From: Ascaris suum
Taxonomy: Eukaryota > Nematoda > Chromadorea > Rhabditida > Ascarididae
Assembly (NCBI GenBank): GCA_013433145.1
Contig: CM024176.1
Span: 10,960,520-11,024,519 of the forward strand
Reading direction: 5' to 3'
Length of the DNA stretch: 64,000 bases
How positions within the stretch are numbered: the stretch's first letter is position 1; the number at the start of each line of letters is the position of its first letter. Shown piece by piece: positions 49,684 to 61,049 of this stretch. The notes under the pieces are model-generated. The model did not search any database and had not been told where the DNA came from. It saw nothing but the letters and a program-made list of their open reading frames with translations. Both the position numbers and the translations under genes were made by a program.

Positions 49684-50752
49684 TTAAAGCAGACGAGGGG
49701 GAATGCATAACGGGAGCGAATGTGATGGCTGCAACATTCCATCGGCCGGATAATTGTAACTCGGCGAAAAGCGTTTGGCGGTGCTTATTTGAGCCGAATG
49801 AAAAAAAAAAAGCTGTCGAGTGAATATTAACCATTTCAAGATAAGCTTGTTATATTTGGATAAACTTTGGTTCTTTATGGTTGAAATTATTTCGTAACAC
49901 CGACGAAATCCATAGGGAAATATCGTCAGAATAACCTGCAAATTTTAGCGCTGTCGAATGAATAACCGAACACATCAAATTGAAGCGGATTTATTCCGCT
50001 TATTTGAAAATAGTTACGACATTAAGATCGAGCAAAAGGATTCAAGAACAAGACATCTCCTTCTTCGCTCTCTTGAGGCTATTTCTTTCTTTCTTTTTTA
50101 ACAGAAGTTTTGTCGATATCTTCTTTGAGGAACCCATCTCGGATAGCAGTTTCTTGTCCTGAAGTTGTCTACGTCTGTGCCTTAGTGTCTCCATCAATGA
50201 TCCGGAAGTAGCTGAAAATAGACGCCTTGTAATAATGCATCACCTTTCCTATGTTAATTGATTTCAGGCTTCATTCTCCCAGCTTTTCGCCATTCAAATA
50301 CAACTTTCCATGCAGAAAGAGTGGTCTTTCCTGGTGGCCACGCTCGCCACAATATTGCACCCTCACAAAGCCTTATGGCCTTTCTTGGTCGTTGATGTTG
50401 CTGAAACGCCCCCCATGAACCTCTCGCTTGTTGACCGGCCGTTGCCTATTTTCAATTTCGCAACTCACTTTTATCACCAGCATTTGATCTGCTAATCGAT
50501 AGCCGCGGATCTACCAAAATGACTCCACGTGATCAAAGTAGAGCATCACTGGTTCTCAAGTTAAGGCCTTCGAACGGAGAGGCAAACGCAAGCACCCACT
50601 CAGGCACAAAAGCGCGCGCACGCGACGCTACATTTATGCATTTTTTGAAGCGTACTTGCAAAAGGGCATAAAGGAAATTAGAGTATAGGCCCATCTGATG
50701 TACAAGGTCTTCATTCCACTTGAAATTTGCATATATGTAAACATTCCACATC
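49684..50752 (-). CDS. Three-exon chain of an unrecognised protein (partial)
   Basis: Minus-strand exons 50656..50752, 49832..49935 and 49684..49783 are phase-consistent and end in TAA at 49684. The first has a TTTTTGCAG acceptor and a GTACGC donor and reads MWNVYIYANFKWNEDLVHQM and on into a hydrophobic stretch. The second (TTTGCAG acceptor) begins VILTIFPYGFRRCYEII. The last intron would be 48 bases, with a poly-T tract and an AAG acceptor. The last exon gives a proline- and serine-containing tail (KRFSPSYNYPADGMLQPSH). The join FLYALLQ-VILTIFPYG could be one membrane helix. A different frame over 49451-49834 is open for 127 codons, so the 3' part may be misread. The 5' end was not found. 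No family recognised. Confidence 0.33.
50268..50495 (+). CDS. Candidate terminal exon on the plus strand
   Basis: An acceptor TTGATTTCAG is followed by 75 open codons and TAA. The sequence is GC-richer than its flanks and has coding-like codons. It reads ASFSQLFAIQIQLSMQKEWS, then HPHKALWPFLVVDVAETPPM, and ends FATHFYHQHLIC. It lies only 160 bases from the 3' part of a minus-strand exon (50656..50752), so it would be on the opposite strand inside or next to that gene. No family recognised. Confidence 0.34.
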   Translation, partial: ASFSQLFAIQIQLSMQKEWSFLVATLATILHPHKALWPFLVVDVAETPPMNLSLVDRPLPIFNFATHFYHQHLIC

Positions 50753-53511
50753 CTGCAAAAATGGCCACCTAGCAATTTTTGCATTGCAATTTATATATTC
50801 GGCGAGAGCGATAGGCTCGACCGTTCAACGGCCGATGAGAGGTGGATTTTTTTGAAATTCTTTCGAGAAAGTACAAATTGGTATTTTTCTAAATATTGGT
50901 CATCATCAGGTTATTTTGGACGGGGCTGGACATGCCATCTTGAAAATGCTTCAATGAAAAAAGAAAGGTGGGTCATTTTCGTTCATTCTGTTAGGTTCTT
51001 CATTAATCAGGGCTTCAAAAGTTCCCTCGAGTTCTCTCTCTTTAATAATTTTAGAACAAATCTTGCCAGACAATTCCTTTGTCCCTCATTTTAGGGGGTT
51101 TTTTTTCATGTTGGTAAATATTAATCGCATTTCATGTAGAACTCTACATGTTATCATCGCCGCAATTGCGTAAGTATTCGACACGTCGAGTGTCAATAAG
51201 TGTTTAATGTCGTTTTTGCTGATTACGTTGATTGCAAATTACACAAAAATCTCATTACGCTGAAGTCTTATACATATAAATATTATAGCCATATGGGAAT
51301 ATATGCAAAAGTTAGCGCTGAAATAGCCGTAAAATCTGTAAAATCAGGTTGTTTTAGCCAACACATCCGTTCAAGTGAGCTCATCGAAGAAGTTTTCCAT
51401 TTATTTTTGCGTAATCTCTCGAGACCATATCTGAAGTTCGTCCACCATACAAAACGACAAAATTATTGAAATTTATCACCTAAACTATGAGTCCTTTGCG
51501 TTGTGAAGAAACTTAAGCGTCTTTTCATCTAATGGTTGCTTTTATGACGTTTGGAGAGCACCTGTAATCGATTTGTGAGCTGCTTCTCAAGCGGTTTTCG
51601 TCTTTTCGAATTTTCCCGCTTTTCTTTTTTTTTCAATTTATAAGACATGAGAACTCCTCGCCTTTCCTCTCCTCCTTCAGTCACATCAATAACTGCAAGA
51701 TTTTCTTTTTGCATATAAATAAGCTATGGTAGCTTATCTTTTTAGCCATTCAGTTTTTAATCACCTCTTTCATGATTTGAGGAAGTTTTAGGACAGAGTA
51801 TATTTCACGTTGCCATGGAATACAATTTATAGAGCATAGATCTTGGCCACTCTCACTGAATATAGATCACTGAATATAATGCATTCATCAGTGGTCATGA
51901 TATTTCATACAAATAATACATGCTAGAATATTGAATAAGTGAGATGCATAAGAGGGAATAAAAAAAATGCCACAAAGGATAAAATCAAAAACAGCAATAT
52001 TTTGTATCAATTACGATAAAATGAATATAAACAGTAAACTTGTCAGTAATGAATCAGTAAGACTACAAGTCATGTGAGAGGGACATTAATCTCGTAAGTT
52101 TCAAATACCTATCGAGAATAGCTATGGCCGTTGCATTATTACGAAATATTTTGAAGATTCACTGATGCAAAAAAAAGAAGTAACTAAATGAGAGGAAAAT
52201 CCTATCATATCGATAATGGATAGCGAAAGAAGTTATTTCTTATTAGTTTCATATTAAAATATAATCAAATTTAAACCACTAGTTAATTTTGAAGCTCTAA
52301 AGTTGAATAAATACTTGTTGATTTTCATATAATATTTTGCTGGCTACACAATGAGGAACACAGCAATTTGTTCTTATTCTTTTATACTTCACAAAGTATT
52401 TTCATGTGCTTAACATATGCAAATTTATGCTAATAGTAAATCTATTGCTGCGCATATATGTTTGCGCTTCTATTTATTTATTCAGTGATTTATATTAATG
52501 GATCATTAAAGTCAGCACTTCGGACAATCTTCTGTAACTACTTCATAGTTGTTTTAACAAATTCAAAGGAATAATTTTCCATTAAATGCGCTTGAAAACA
52601 TCGCGAATATTGCAACTAGTCGACTTTCATTTTGAGCCAATGGAATCGCAAAAAAAAACGATTCTTTTGCAAAACATTTATGTGAGAGGTCGGATTATTT
52701 AGACTTGGAATATGTTACTCCACAAAATTTTCTCTGTGTTTTATATGTTGAGATAGTGTTTTCTATGTCTGAACGAAACATGCTTAGAGCGTCTGAAAGC
52801 GTGAAAAATAAAGCTAAGAAATATACCTGTTGATAGTGAGCTTAAATATCAGAATATCACTATCATTGTTTATTCGCCTCTGCTGCACCAATGAGGCATC
52901 AAAAACAGAGTCGGCCCATTGTCAATGCAATCTCAAAGATGATGAATTTTTGCAGAATCGTTGGCTTTGCCGCACCCTCTGCAAAATCGAATCCCATTCG
53001 TGGTCGAAAAAATGAATGCATCATCAAGGTAAGGAATTACAAAGATTTAACCATAATCTAACAATTTTTGCAGCTATAAATCGCTTAAGAATATAATTTT
53101 AGGCTATCAACTTTTGCTCACTATTATCCCGTTTGTTGAACCATCGTCCAACAAGTATTTTTTTCTTTCTATCGGTCGTCAAGCCGACGAAATGAGCGAC
53201 GGGCGGTGATTTAGCAATTGATTTTTCTGCCATAATTTTGCTCTTCTCTGCCTATTCCCGCACAGTGATAAAGAGATCATCATGCGCTCCAGCTACGCGC
53301 TAATTGGTTTGCTATCATAAGACTGCGACTCTAGAATTTTCTCATCATCTGCGGCAGAATAATTTATTTTGGATTTCATCGAGACGATCAAAAACCTCAG
53401 TGACTAAAGGACTTTTGCCTGGGGTAGAAGGCTTTCGTTTCTAACTCTGCCGCACTAGTGATGTTATGATCGGTGGCTTTAGGGAATATATTTGTTCGTC
53501 GACGATCGCTA

Positions 53512-53569
53512 TATATAAACAGTTGGCGCGTACGAACAAGAACAGCTTGCTATATGTTACGAAAACGTG
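53512..53569 (+). promoter_or_regulatory. TATA box followed by a possible first exon
   Basis: TATATAAAC starts at about 53512. ATG at 53554 opens MLRKR and the exon ends at 53569 with a perfect GTAAGT donor. Spacing of roughly 40 bases from TATA to ATG would suit a short leader. No downstream exon was found. Confidence 0.25.
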
Positions 53570-56018
53570 GTAAGTCAATTACATTTCATTTCTCGTCGTT
53601 GTCGTAAGATGGTTGTTTTTTTTTAGTTTTGTCGCTTACTCGAAGAAGTTCTTCGAACGATTCAATGTTCAGTTTGAGTGAACACTATTTTAATACCTAA
53701 GGGGAGTAGGTATGAGCTTCACATAGTGGAATAGGAAACATTGCGAGTAGAAATGATAGTAATTCGTATTCTTGTGAAGATAATGGAGTTGCGTGTTAAC
53801 TGCAGTGATTTCATGAAAAGATTTGCAATCTGCATTGCTTCATGAAGGAATATTTGTTTATTAAAAAATAGTGACTGCGTTCGTTTCCATGAAAAAAACC
53901 TGTCTAAGCCAAATTACATCAGTTCTGTAATATATCGTAGATTATACTCTCTCTATATATATTTATACTCTCTCTCTGCATTTCGAAGAAAATCACTGAC
54001 TCAAGACTATAGGAAATGGAAAATTTAAACGCCTAAATGATGTCCCGAATTTGCTGACATAGATTGAAGAAAATTTCATTAACAATATTCCTCATCCTTT
54101 GTCATTTGATGGTGTTCGCCTTGTCACAAAGCAATGAAGATTTATTCAACTGAAATGAAACGGTCCTTTTAATGCTATAAATAGCAACACAAACGCCAAC
54201 TTGGATAATTTCAGTATTCACGTTGATAGAATAGGCGGTCAGCAATATAACACGGCAGCGTGAGGGGATTGGCTGAATAAAATCGCCTTTTTCGATATCC
54301 TGATAAACTTGCGAAACAAATAGAAAATGAATGTTGATGAGATTTCATGGCTATCTACTTCCTCCTTTTCTACCCCGTGCGAATTCCTTTGCCTACTGCT
54401 CATCGTCTATTTTGATAAGCGAACATTTCTAAAATTATATCTTTTGCAGGAAAGTCCGGATTTTTCAAAACCAGGGCTTCCTTCTTTCTTCTTTCCTTCT
54501 TTCTGCTACTAGAATATATTTGATGCAGTCACTGGTTCTACCAAGAAAGACCTTGATGAAATGAATGTATGTTTCATTCAATAACTGGGCAACTTTCTAA
54601 CAAGCTATATATCCTGCTGTTTCACTTATGTGATCACAAAAGCCTTCCCATACATTCGAGCCGGGGATGCGTTATAAGCACCAGTCGAAGTAATATGATG
54701 CATAGGGCATTAATCTGTAGTATGATTTTAAACACCCCAGAATTTCTAAAATATTAGCAAATTTTACCCTATTCTGATGCCTTTCTGAGGGAGGATGAGC
54801 TGGAAAGTGCCATTTATTCGAAGAGCTCAAGGAATTCCGGTAATTTACAGTTTCCCCTCAAAAACCCCGGAATTTTGGAGGTCAAGAGAATTTGTGGTTT
54901 GTCATTATATAAGTTTTAAGACACATTCACTTCTTATTCAGAGAAAAATTGGGTTAAGAAGTCGAATTGCTTGAGCCCTTTTCGTGCATAAATCCGATAG
55001 TCACTTAATCAGATTACACGTTGTGCGTCTTCAATGTGTGTTTCGGCTAATGCTTTACTGCTATCTATTACTGCCTCCTCAATCATTGGAGGATATTTCT
55101 GTAGTGTGCTGATAGGAGGGAAGGAATGCGATATTCAAATCTGCAGATGTATATACATAATTTGGCATGTCCAAAATTTCCGAATTAAAGAGGAGCATAC
55201 GGTTATTAAATGCACTGCGCAGTTGTTTTTTTTTTTTTTTTTCTGTAAGGTAGAAGCGAATTTTTTTAACCAGAAAATGTCCGAAGAATAGTCTCCTAAA
55301 TTAAATTACCGTCGTAAAGTAGGTGGTCTTATGTGAGTGTTTTTGACGATTTTTGAATATCTAAAATGTGCCACATTATATAACAATTGTTTCTTTTTGA
55401 ATATTTGTGTATATGAAATGAGAATGTAACCTTTGAATTATCTTAGAATGACTCATATCTGTTGCTAATATTTTCTAAACGTTTAAAAAAAAATCATACA
55501 TCGATATAATTTAAATAGAATTGAACATATACACTATATGCAAGGATTTCATAAGTAAGTTTTCCATGATGCTTGTTACCTTTGTGCACTTTCATTTACA
55601 TATTAAATTTCCATTTCGAATAATAGGGGATACACCTCATCAGCGGGTCAACGGTTGGTTGCCCAAATACTCACTTAACAAGGAGTAGGAGTTCGATCAT
55701 GAAGATGTCTACCGACGTCAACGATTTGAACCTTGGTTGTTGTTAGATCCCGAGCCTGGATCACACAACGACCAAGGAAGTATAGACCATAGTGTTGACG
55801 AGGATAGCATAGGTTTTGAGTTCGACGCAGGCTTCCAATCTGAAAGCCTTCATTTCACAACCTAGCTTTTGTTGATAGTTCTGAGTATAGTGCTACTAGC
55901 GTAAATATGCACGCGGCTGTTGCGTCGCAATGTAGTTATCGATATTTACCACAGCGAAGAAACTGTTTTAGCACTAGCTATCAAGATATGAAAAACGTTT
56001 TGACTACATAGCTGGATT

Positions 56019-56041
56019 GGGGGGGGGGGGGGGGGGGGGGG
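56019..56041. repeat. Poly-G run
   Basis: Twenty-three consecutive Gs. Confidence 0.95.
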
Positions 56042-56355
56042 ACGAACTATGAACACTGTGTCGCAGCGAAAACTACCGATCTGGTGAGAGGAAAGAGGTT
56101 AATAATAGATTGCCTCCGTTGCCGATGTCGAATGCAACGGATCTGTGTCAGAGTAACCTCTAACCTCGCATAAATTGCATTCTCGATGATGATCGCATTA
56201 GCATGAAGACTATGTTAGCCAAGACTAGAATTGACCTTTAAACCTCCATGAGAATCACTCTGAAGGGAGACAACAATTCAAAAAAAAATCATATTTGCAT
56301 ACCAAATTCAATTTTTTTGAACCAATTTTTGGTTATAGTTTTGTAATTCACTTAC

Positions 56356-56544
56356 TGGAAAATTGTTGCATGGGACGACTTTTATTTTTAAGTTGTCTTC
56401 GCGAAGAAAAGCATGTTCATGCGTAAGATTATTTCGCCTATGAAAATTTAAGTAGTCGGTCGCTGTAAACGGTAGATAGTTGCAGGTATTGAGCGCGATC
56501 AAAGAATAAGCATAAAATGGACATCCAACGGTTATGAGTTTCAT
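56356..56544 (-). CDS. Possible first coding exon, unrecognised
   Basis: The minus strand has CCACCATG at 56544, a good Kozak context, then 63 open codons ending at a strong GTAAGT donor (TTTCCA|GTAAGT). The peptide begins MKLITVGCPFYAYSLIALN and later reads CNYLPFTATDYLNFHRRNNL. It has three cysteines and a weakly hydrophobic start that could be a signal peptide. TAATCAG just before CCACC could instead be an acceptor, making this an internal exon. I could not find the following exon to the left in the required phase. Function unknown. Confidence 0.27.
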
Positions 56545-59290
56545 GGTGGCTGATTACCTAGACATTCGAACAATTGCAGAAACTTGAGAGGGGAGCTGAC
56601 ATGACATGCAATTTTACGTTCGACTCATCTGATTTGGCACTTTCACAAGTTACTTGGTCGATAACCAAACTAGAGGAATTTCGTTCACTTTCCGTCACTA
56701 CCAGACAGACATCGATGACTACGTTACGCTTTGTCTATTACAAATTGCCCCACAGTAGGCTCGTTTTATCAATTTTTGCAAGATCCACATTATCTCATCG
56801 TTGTATATGTGGCTCTACCTGTTCCTTTGTTCGTCCATCGAGTATATTTACTTCAGCGTCTTCAGTATTTTTTAAAGTTGGAGAAGGATGTAAAAGAAGA
56901 TTCAGGAAATGCCTTCATCTAGCGCCAGAGAGATTGCTGACGCGAAATTTTATCGCATAATATATATGTGCATGTAGTCAACTCGGAATAGATGAATTTG
57001 TGGCGCTTGCAACGTCCCTCACTCTGAGGTTCAGAGAAGATATAAGTGAAGCTTCGGGGAAGCCGTCGAGAGCGGAAGACATGAGTGTAACATCTTTAAT
57101 GCAAGCTGCGCCATTTTTTTAATGCCATAATCTTATAAAAAAAGAAAAAAAATCCACATGAAACTTTAAATGCCGCAAAGCCTCTCGAAGATCAAAACTA
57201 TTGAATCTCTCTCAGCTCTAATTTCTTACCGATTGACGACCTTTATATGAATTAATGACATTGAAATTGCCAAAATGTTACATTCTGTGGCCAATTTTTT
57301 TCTGTAACAGGTACAAACAAATCTAAAATTTAATTCTAGTTTGAGGATTTCTATAATTGTTCGATGCAATTCAGGAGATAAAAAGCAAACTTTTCGCTAC
57401 GAGCTAAATGGATTTCATTAGAGAGATAATATCAGCATTTATTTCAAAGGGACGGAAAAATCCCACAGAATTCATTATGATGGGCGAAGGGCACGAATAG
57501 GGAAGAAACTGCAATGTAATGCGATGTCTTAAAATTTTTATATGAGCATTATAACAATGCCATATCTATGCGTGAGCATATACCTTTGCAATAATTTCAA
57601 CTCGGAAATCACCGAAGCTAGAGTTGGGAAATTTGAAAGCTATAATGCGCACCATACGGTTGACCTTGCTTACCACCTATGTCGTTGATGCATCTATTTC
57701 GAAAAATGAGCTGTAGGCATTTCTAACTTTACAAGTATGGCAAAAAGAGGAGCGTATCAAACGTTAACATATGCGCTTTCGCAATCCTTTCTGAAAGAGT
57801 AGCGAATGAATTTTATGAGGTTATAAAAATAATGGATGTTAGAGAACTGTAAGTTTTAATTAGCTCCTTATTTTCTCTCACCTTCATACAAAAGACCTGT
57901 CTTTTGCAAGTCAGCCAATGTAAGATACAAATCTGAGCTATATATAAATTGTTTGAGTTTTTAAATATTCGAATGTATTTCCGGTAAATGATGGATCAAT
58001 TTGAATTGTGATAAGAGGGTCTTGTGTAGTTGAAAGTGTTTAGCGGAGGCAGATAAATTTTTTAAAAAAAGGCCAAATACGAATCTTTCGAAGATTTGTG
58101 GAAATATCCTGATTATTTAAAATGCAGATATCATTTCACTTATTGAATATTCGTTCGTCACTTAGGGAGCTGGTTGGTCATGCAAATGAAATACAAAAGT
58201 GCACATCATTCCAGTTGTCTTAGCGATTGCCTCCATTCGTTGGAATAGTGTTGCAAGTAGATGATGTCAAAACGTCTTATAGCAACCTCCATGGCGCATA
58301 ATTGCACTCGTTAGAAATTCCGGATAAATGTTTTCATTTCATACGTTCTGTGACGATTGGTCGCAAAAGTAGGACGTGTGGAAATTTTCGAGGAAAATAA
58401 AAGGAATTTAGAAGTTAGCAAAAATAAAGGCAGAATTTATTACACAAACTTAAAATAGCGCATAAATAATTGCGAAAGTCGAAAAAAGCATAAAAAGAGG
58501 AGATGAAGCTTGCTGAACGGCTATCCAGAGACCAGCGTAACAAAAGGATGTGGTAATGGTACAATCCGGGAAGTGGCAAAATGTCGCGTGTGAGCAGCAC
58601 AACGTAAAAAACATGGCATCGATGCACCAATAACTTTGAGAGAACGCACAACGGGTCAAAGATGTGCGCTTCTATTTTGGCGGATAATAAACGCAACAAA
58701 GAGGTGCGGCTTTACTTTTATGAACGGGAAAAGAGCAACATATACACAACTTAGGGCGTGGCACAACAACTTTGGAAACTGCGAAAGAACTTCCAGAACT
58801 CAAGAGAGATCAATTTATTTCAGCTTTAATCACTTCGCATCGAATGTGGCATCATAGTCGACAATTTTTTCCCCATAATTTATTAATTGTTTAAGTAGGC
58901 TCTTCTTTGGACGTATCCTTTGTTGTATATTTTTTCTCGGCAGGTGTGCAGTGTTTTTAAATTAAATAATGTCGAATAGGATTCAGAAAGATTCATGAGA
59001 AGGAAAAATGCAGTTATTCATATAATTTTCAGTCAGGATCTTAGCAGCTAAAACCGCCAAAAAAAAGATTATCAACTGGATTATTGGCATGAAGGCCCAT
59101 CCATGCCGTTGGTATTGTGAGTCAATTATAAGTGAACCATTATGTATGGGTTGCATGCTGTGTCATGTTTTGTGGGTAAATGTGCACGTTGCGTGATCGT
59201 TGTTTCAAGTGTCAGTAGAGGTTTAATTACCCAAGTTTGATATTGAGGAAATAAGTAATTAAGAGGCGATGAATCTAGAGAGGAAGTCGG
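56545..59290. other. Mostly non-coding stretch with open pieces on the plus strand
   Basis: Around 56570-56935 the plus strand has two overlapping open frames. One reads GADMTCNFTFDSS with Ig-like spacing of C and W. The other has a hydrophobic run and ends NAFI. They cannot be joined with an intron of realistic size. Near 59036-59170 a plus-strand piece is open between TTTTCAG and GTAAAT. Confidence 0.3.
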
Positions 59291-59291
59291 C

Positions 59292-59358
59292 TATAAAAGG
59301 TAGTGATTGCGCCGTTCGCATCAATCCTGAGACGTATTAACTGATGGGTGGTTCAGCA
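59292..59358 (+). promoter_or_regulatory. TATA box and possible short first exon
   Basis: TATAAAA at 59292-59298 is followed about 50 bases later by ATG (59344), five codons (MGGSA) and a GTAAGC donor at 59359. The next 200 bases are GC-richer and open in several frames. Another ATG with a GTAAGT donor lies at about 59598. No further exons are joined. Confidence 0.25.
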
Positions 59359-59599
59359 GTAAGCGCTCGCGCACATGGGAAGTGACGAGTGGTAAACAAA
59401 CAAATCGTGGTGATCCGGGAGATGCGACAGCCGCGTCGTATCGGTCGAATTATCGCACTCTTGACTATCCAGGGGCGAGAAGCGTGGTACGTTAGAAGAG
59501 ACAACAAAGATCGTTTTCGCACTAACGAAGGACGGACCCAAACTGGTCGACGCAAGTTAGTCCACGCATGTGTCTAGGAGCCGAGGTGACGAATATATG

Positions 59600-61049
59600 G
59601 AATGGTAAGTGATTCGGTTGTTTGCTTTTCTTTGTGCTGTGCGCTTTCATTCCTTCTGTTGCCGACCTTTGGAGACAGTTTTTTGGCTTCCCAATAGGGG
59701 GTCAATATATATGTTGAAGGACCGAAAAGTTTATGCACAGATTTTGTTGCTTTGCCAGATATTTTTATCTGTTGGCCGAGAGTAGAAGATGAAGAATTAA
59801 AGATAGGTGGAAGCTCACAGAAGGCGATACCATATGCTGCATCACCAATATATCAAAACATTCAAGCTCTCCGAGACGATTAAATTGTTTGCATTTAGTC
59901 AGCGCATAAAACAGCTATCACTGTAGACGTTTTGCAACTGAGAACACTTCGACTCTCTCACTTACAATTAACACAACGTCAGCCTTTTTGCATGCATAGT
60001 TTCGGTGAATGCTTACCATATTGCATTTGCGTCAACCAAAGCATATCCAGGAAAGTTCTGAATAAGTTGGTGCGCTTGGAGATTTCTATTACGAAAAGCT
60101 TTTCCAACAAACATGCAAGACTTGACGTTCTATTTTGAGTACTGTTGTTTTTGTAGGTTATTAGAGCCTTCAAATTTCTCCAGACTGTCTTCACTGCTCA
60201 GTCATTACCGTATATATGACTCTTTATTTCATTCCGATGAGTTTTACGATTGGAATACAACTGAGGACGTTTCTTAAGGTTGCAATAGGTGAATAGGCTG
60301 AAATGTTCGTCTAGCAAGCATGAAGGATTTCACACTTGTCTCATACCTCTTCCAAAATGTTGCGCTACTCGAACAACGGACATTCTATTCCCCAATCCTG
60401 TTAGATTCAGCTATACACGACTGCATGCTAGGTGCTAAAAAAAGCCAATAGTAGACTACAGTTGCAGTCATCGTGGCGTAAGAACGTGACTTTTCCAGAT
60501 ATAATTTACAGCTTGTTTATTTCTTCAACATTCATAAGTTTTTCGTTGGTTTTATCATCAGAGCAGCATAGTGTAGCTATTAGTTGATGTTTTTCTGCTT
60601 CAAACTATTTCTGGCTTGATGTGAACGAAGAATTCACTGCAAATATATTCGTTGAATGTAGAGTTGTTGCTGTTCAGTTAACTTTCTGCTGTTAATTCAT
60701 GTCATATTTGAATTAAGAGAGATTTTCCGCCAATTTCTGTGTCAATTCTTAACTTTTTTTGCTAGCATTAAATGTTGACCATAAGAATCTTCTCTTGTGG
60801 ATGGATAGTTTTACTTTTTCTGTCATTAAGCAAAGTATGCTTATATTGATGACCACCTCCAACAGATGAAAAAATAGCGGACTAGCTGTAGTGGATTGTT
60901 TTTCCTAATCCTCTACAACTGTACAATATAGCTTGTTTAGTTAACGATGGGGTTTGCTCATGGGTTGCAATACTGCTCTAGACGATTGAGTGATGTGCTG
61001 CATATCAAAATTTATGCAGCACTTACTACTGCAGCACCATATTGCATCT
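59600..61049. other. Stretch without a supported gene
   Basis: It contains the 3' flank of the 61.05-63.86 kb gene. After ACATTTCAG near 60297 the minus strand is open for about 23 codons to a stop, but nothing joins it. Confidence 0.35.

Larger units (their letters stand above)
50753..56355. other. Mostly non-coding stretch
   Basis: AT-rich. A minus-strand piece at about 51580-51700 (after CTTGCAG, ending CAG|GTGCTC) is open and Lys/Arg/Glu-rich. A plus-strand piece ending CATCAAG|GTAAGG near 53028 has two open frames, one cysteine-rich. Neither joins to other exons. Confidence 0.3.

Noticed and set aside
49451..49834. 127-codon minus-strand open frame
   Set aside because: No good acceptor leads into it. 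An overlapping frame fits a phase-consistent exon chain with a 48-base intron, though this remains uncertain.
56574..56960. Ig-like reading and hydrophobic tail in two overlapping plus-strand frames
   Set aside because: No intron of realistic size and phase connects them; left as unassigned open pieces.
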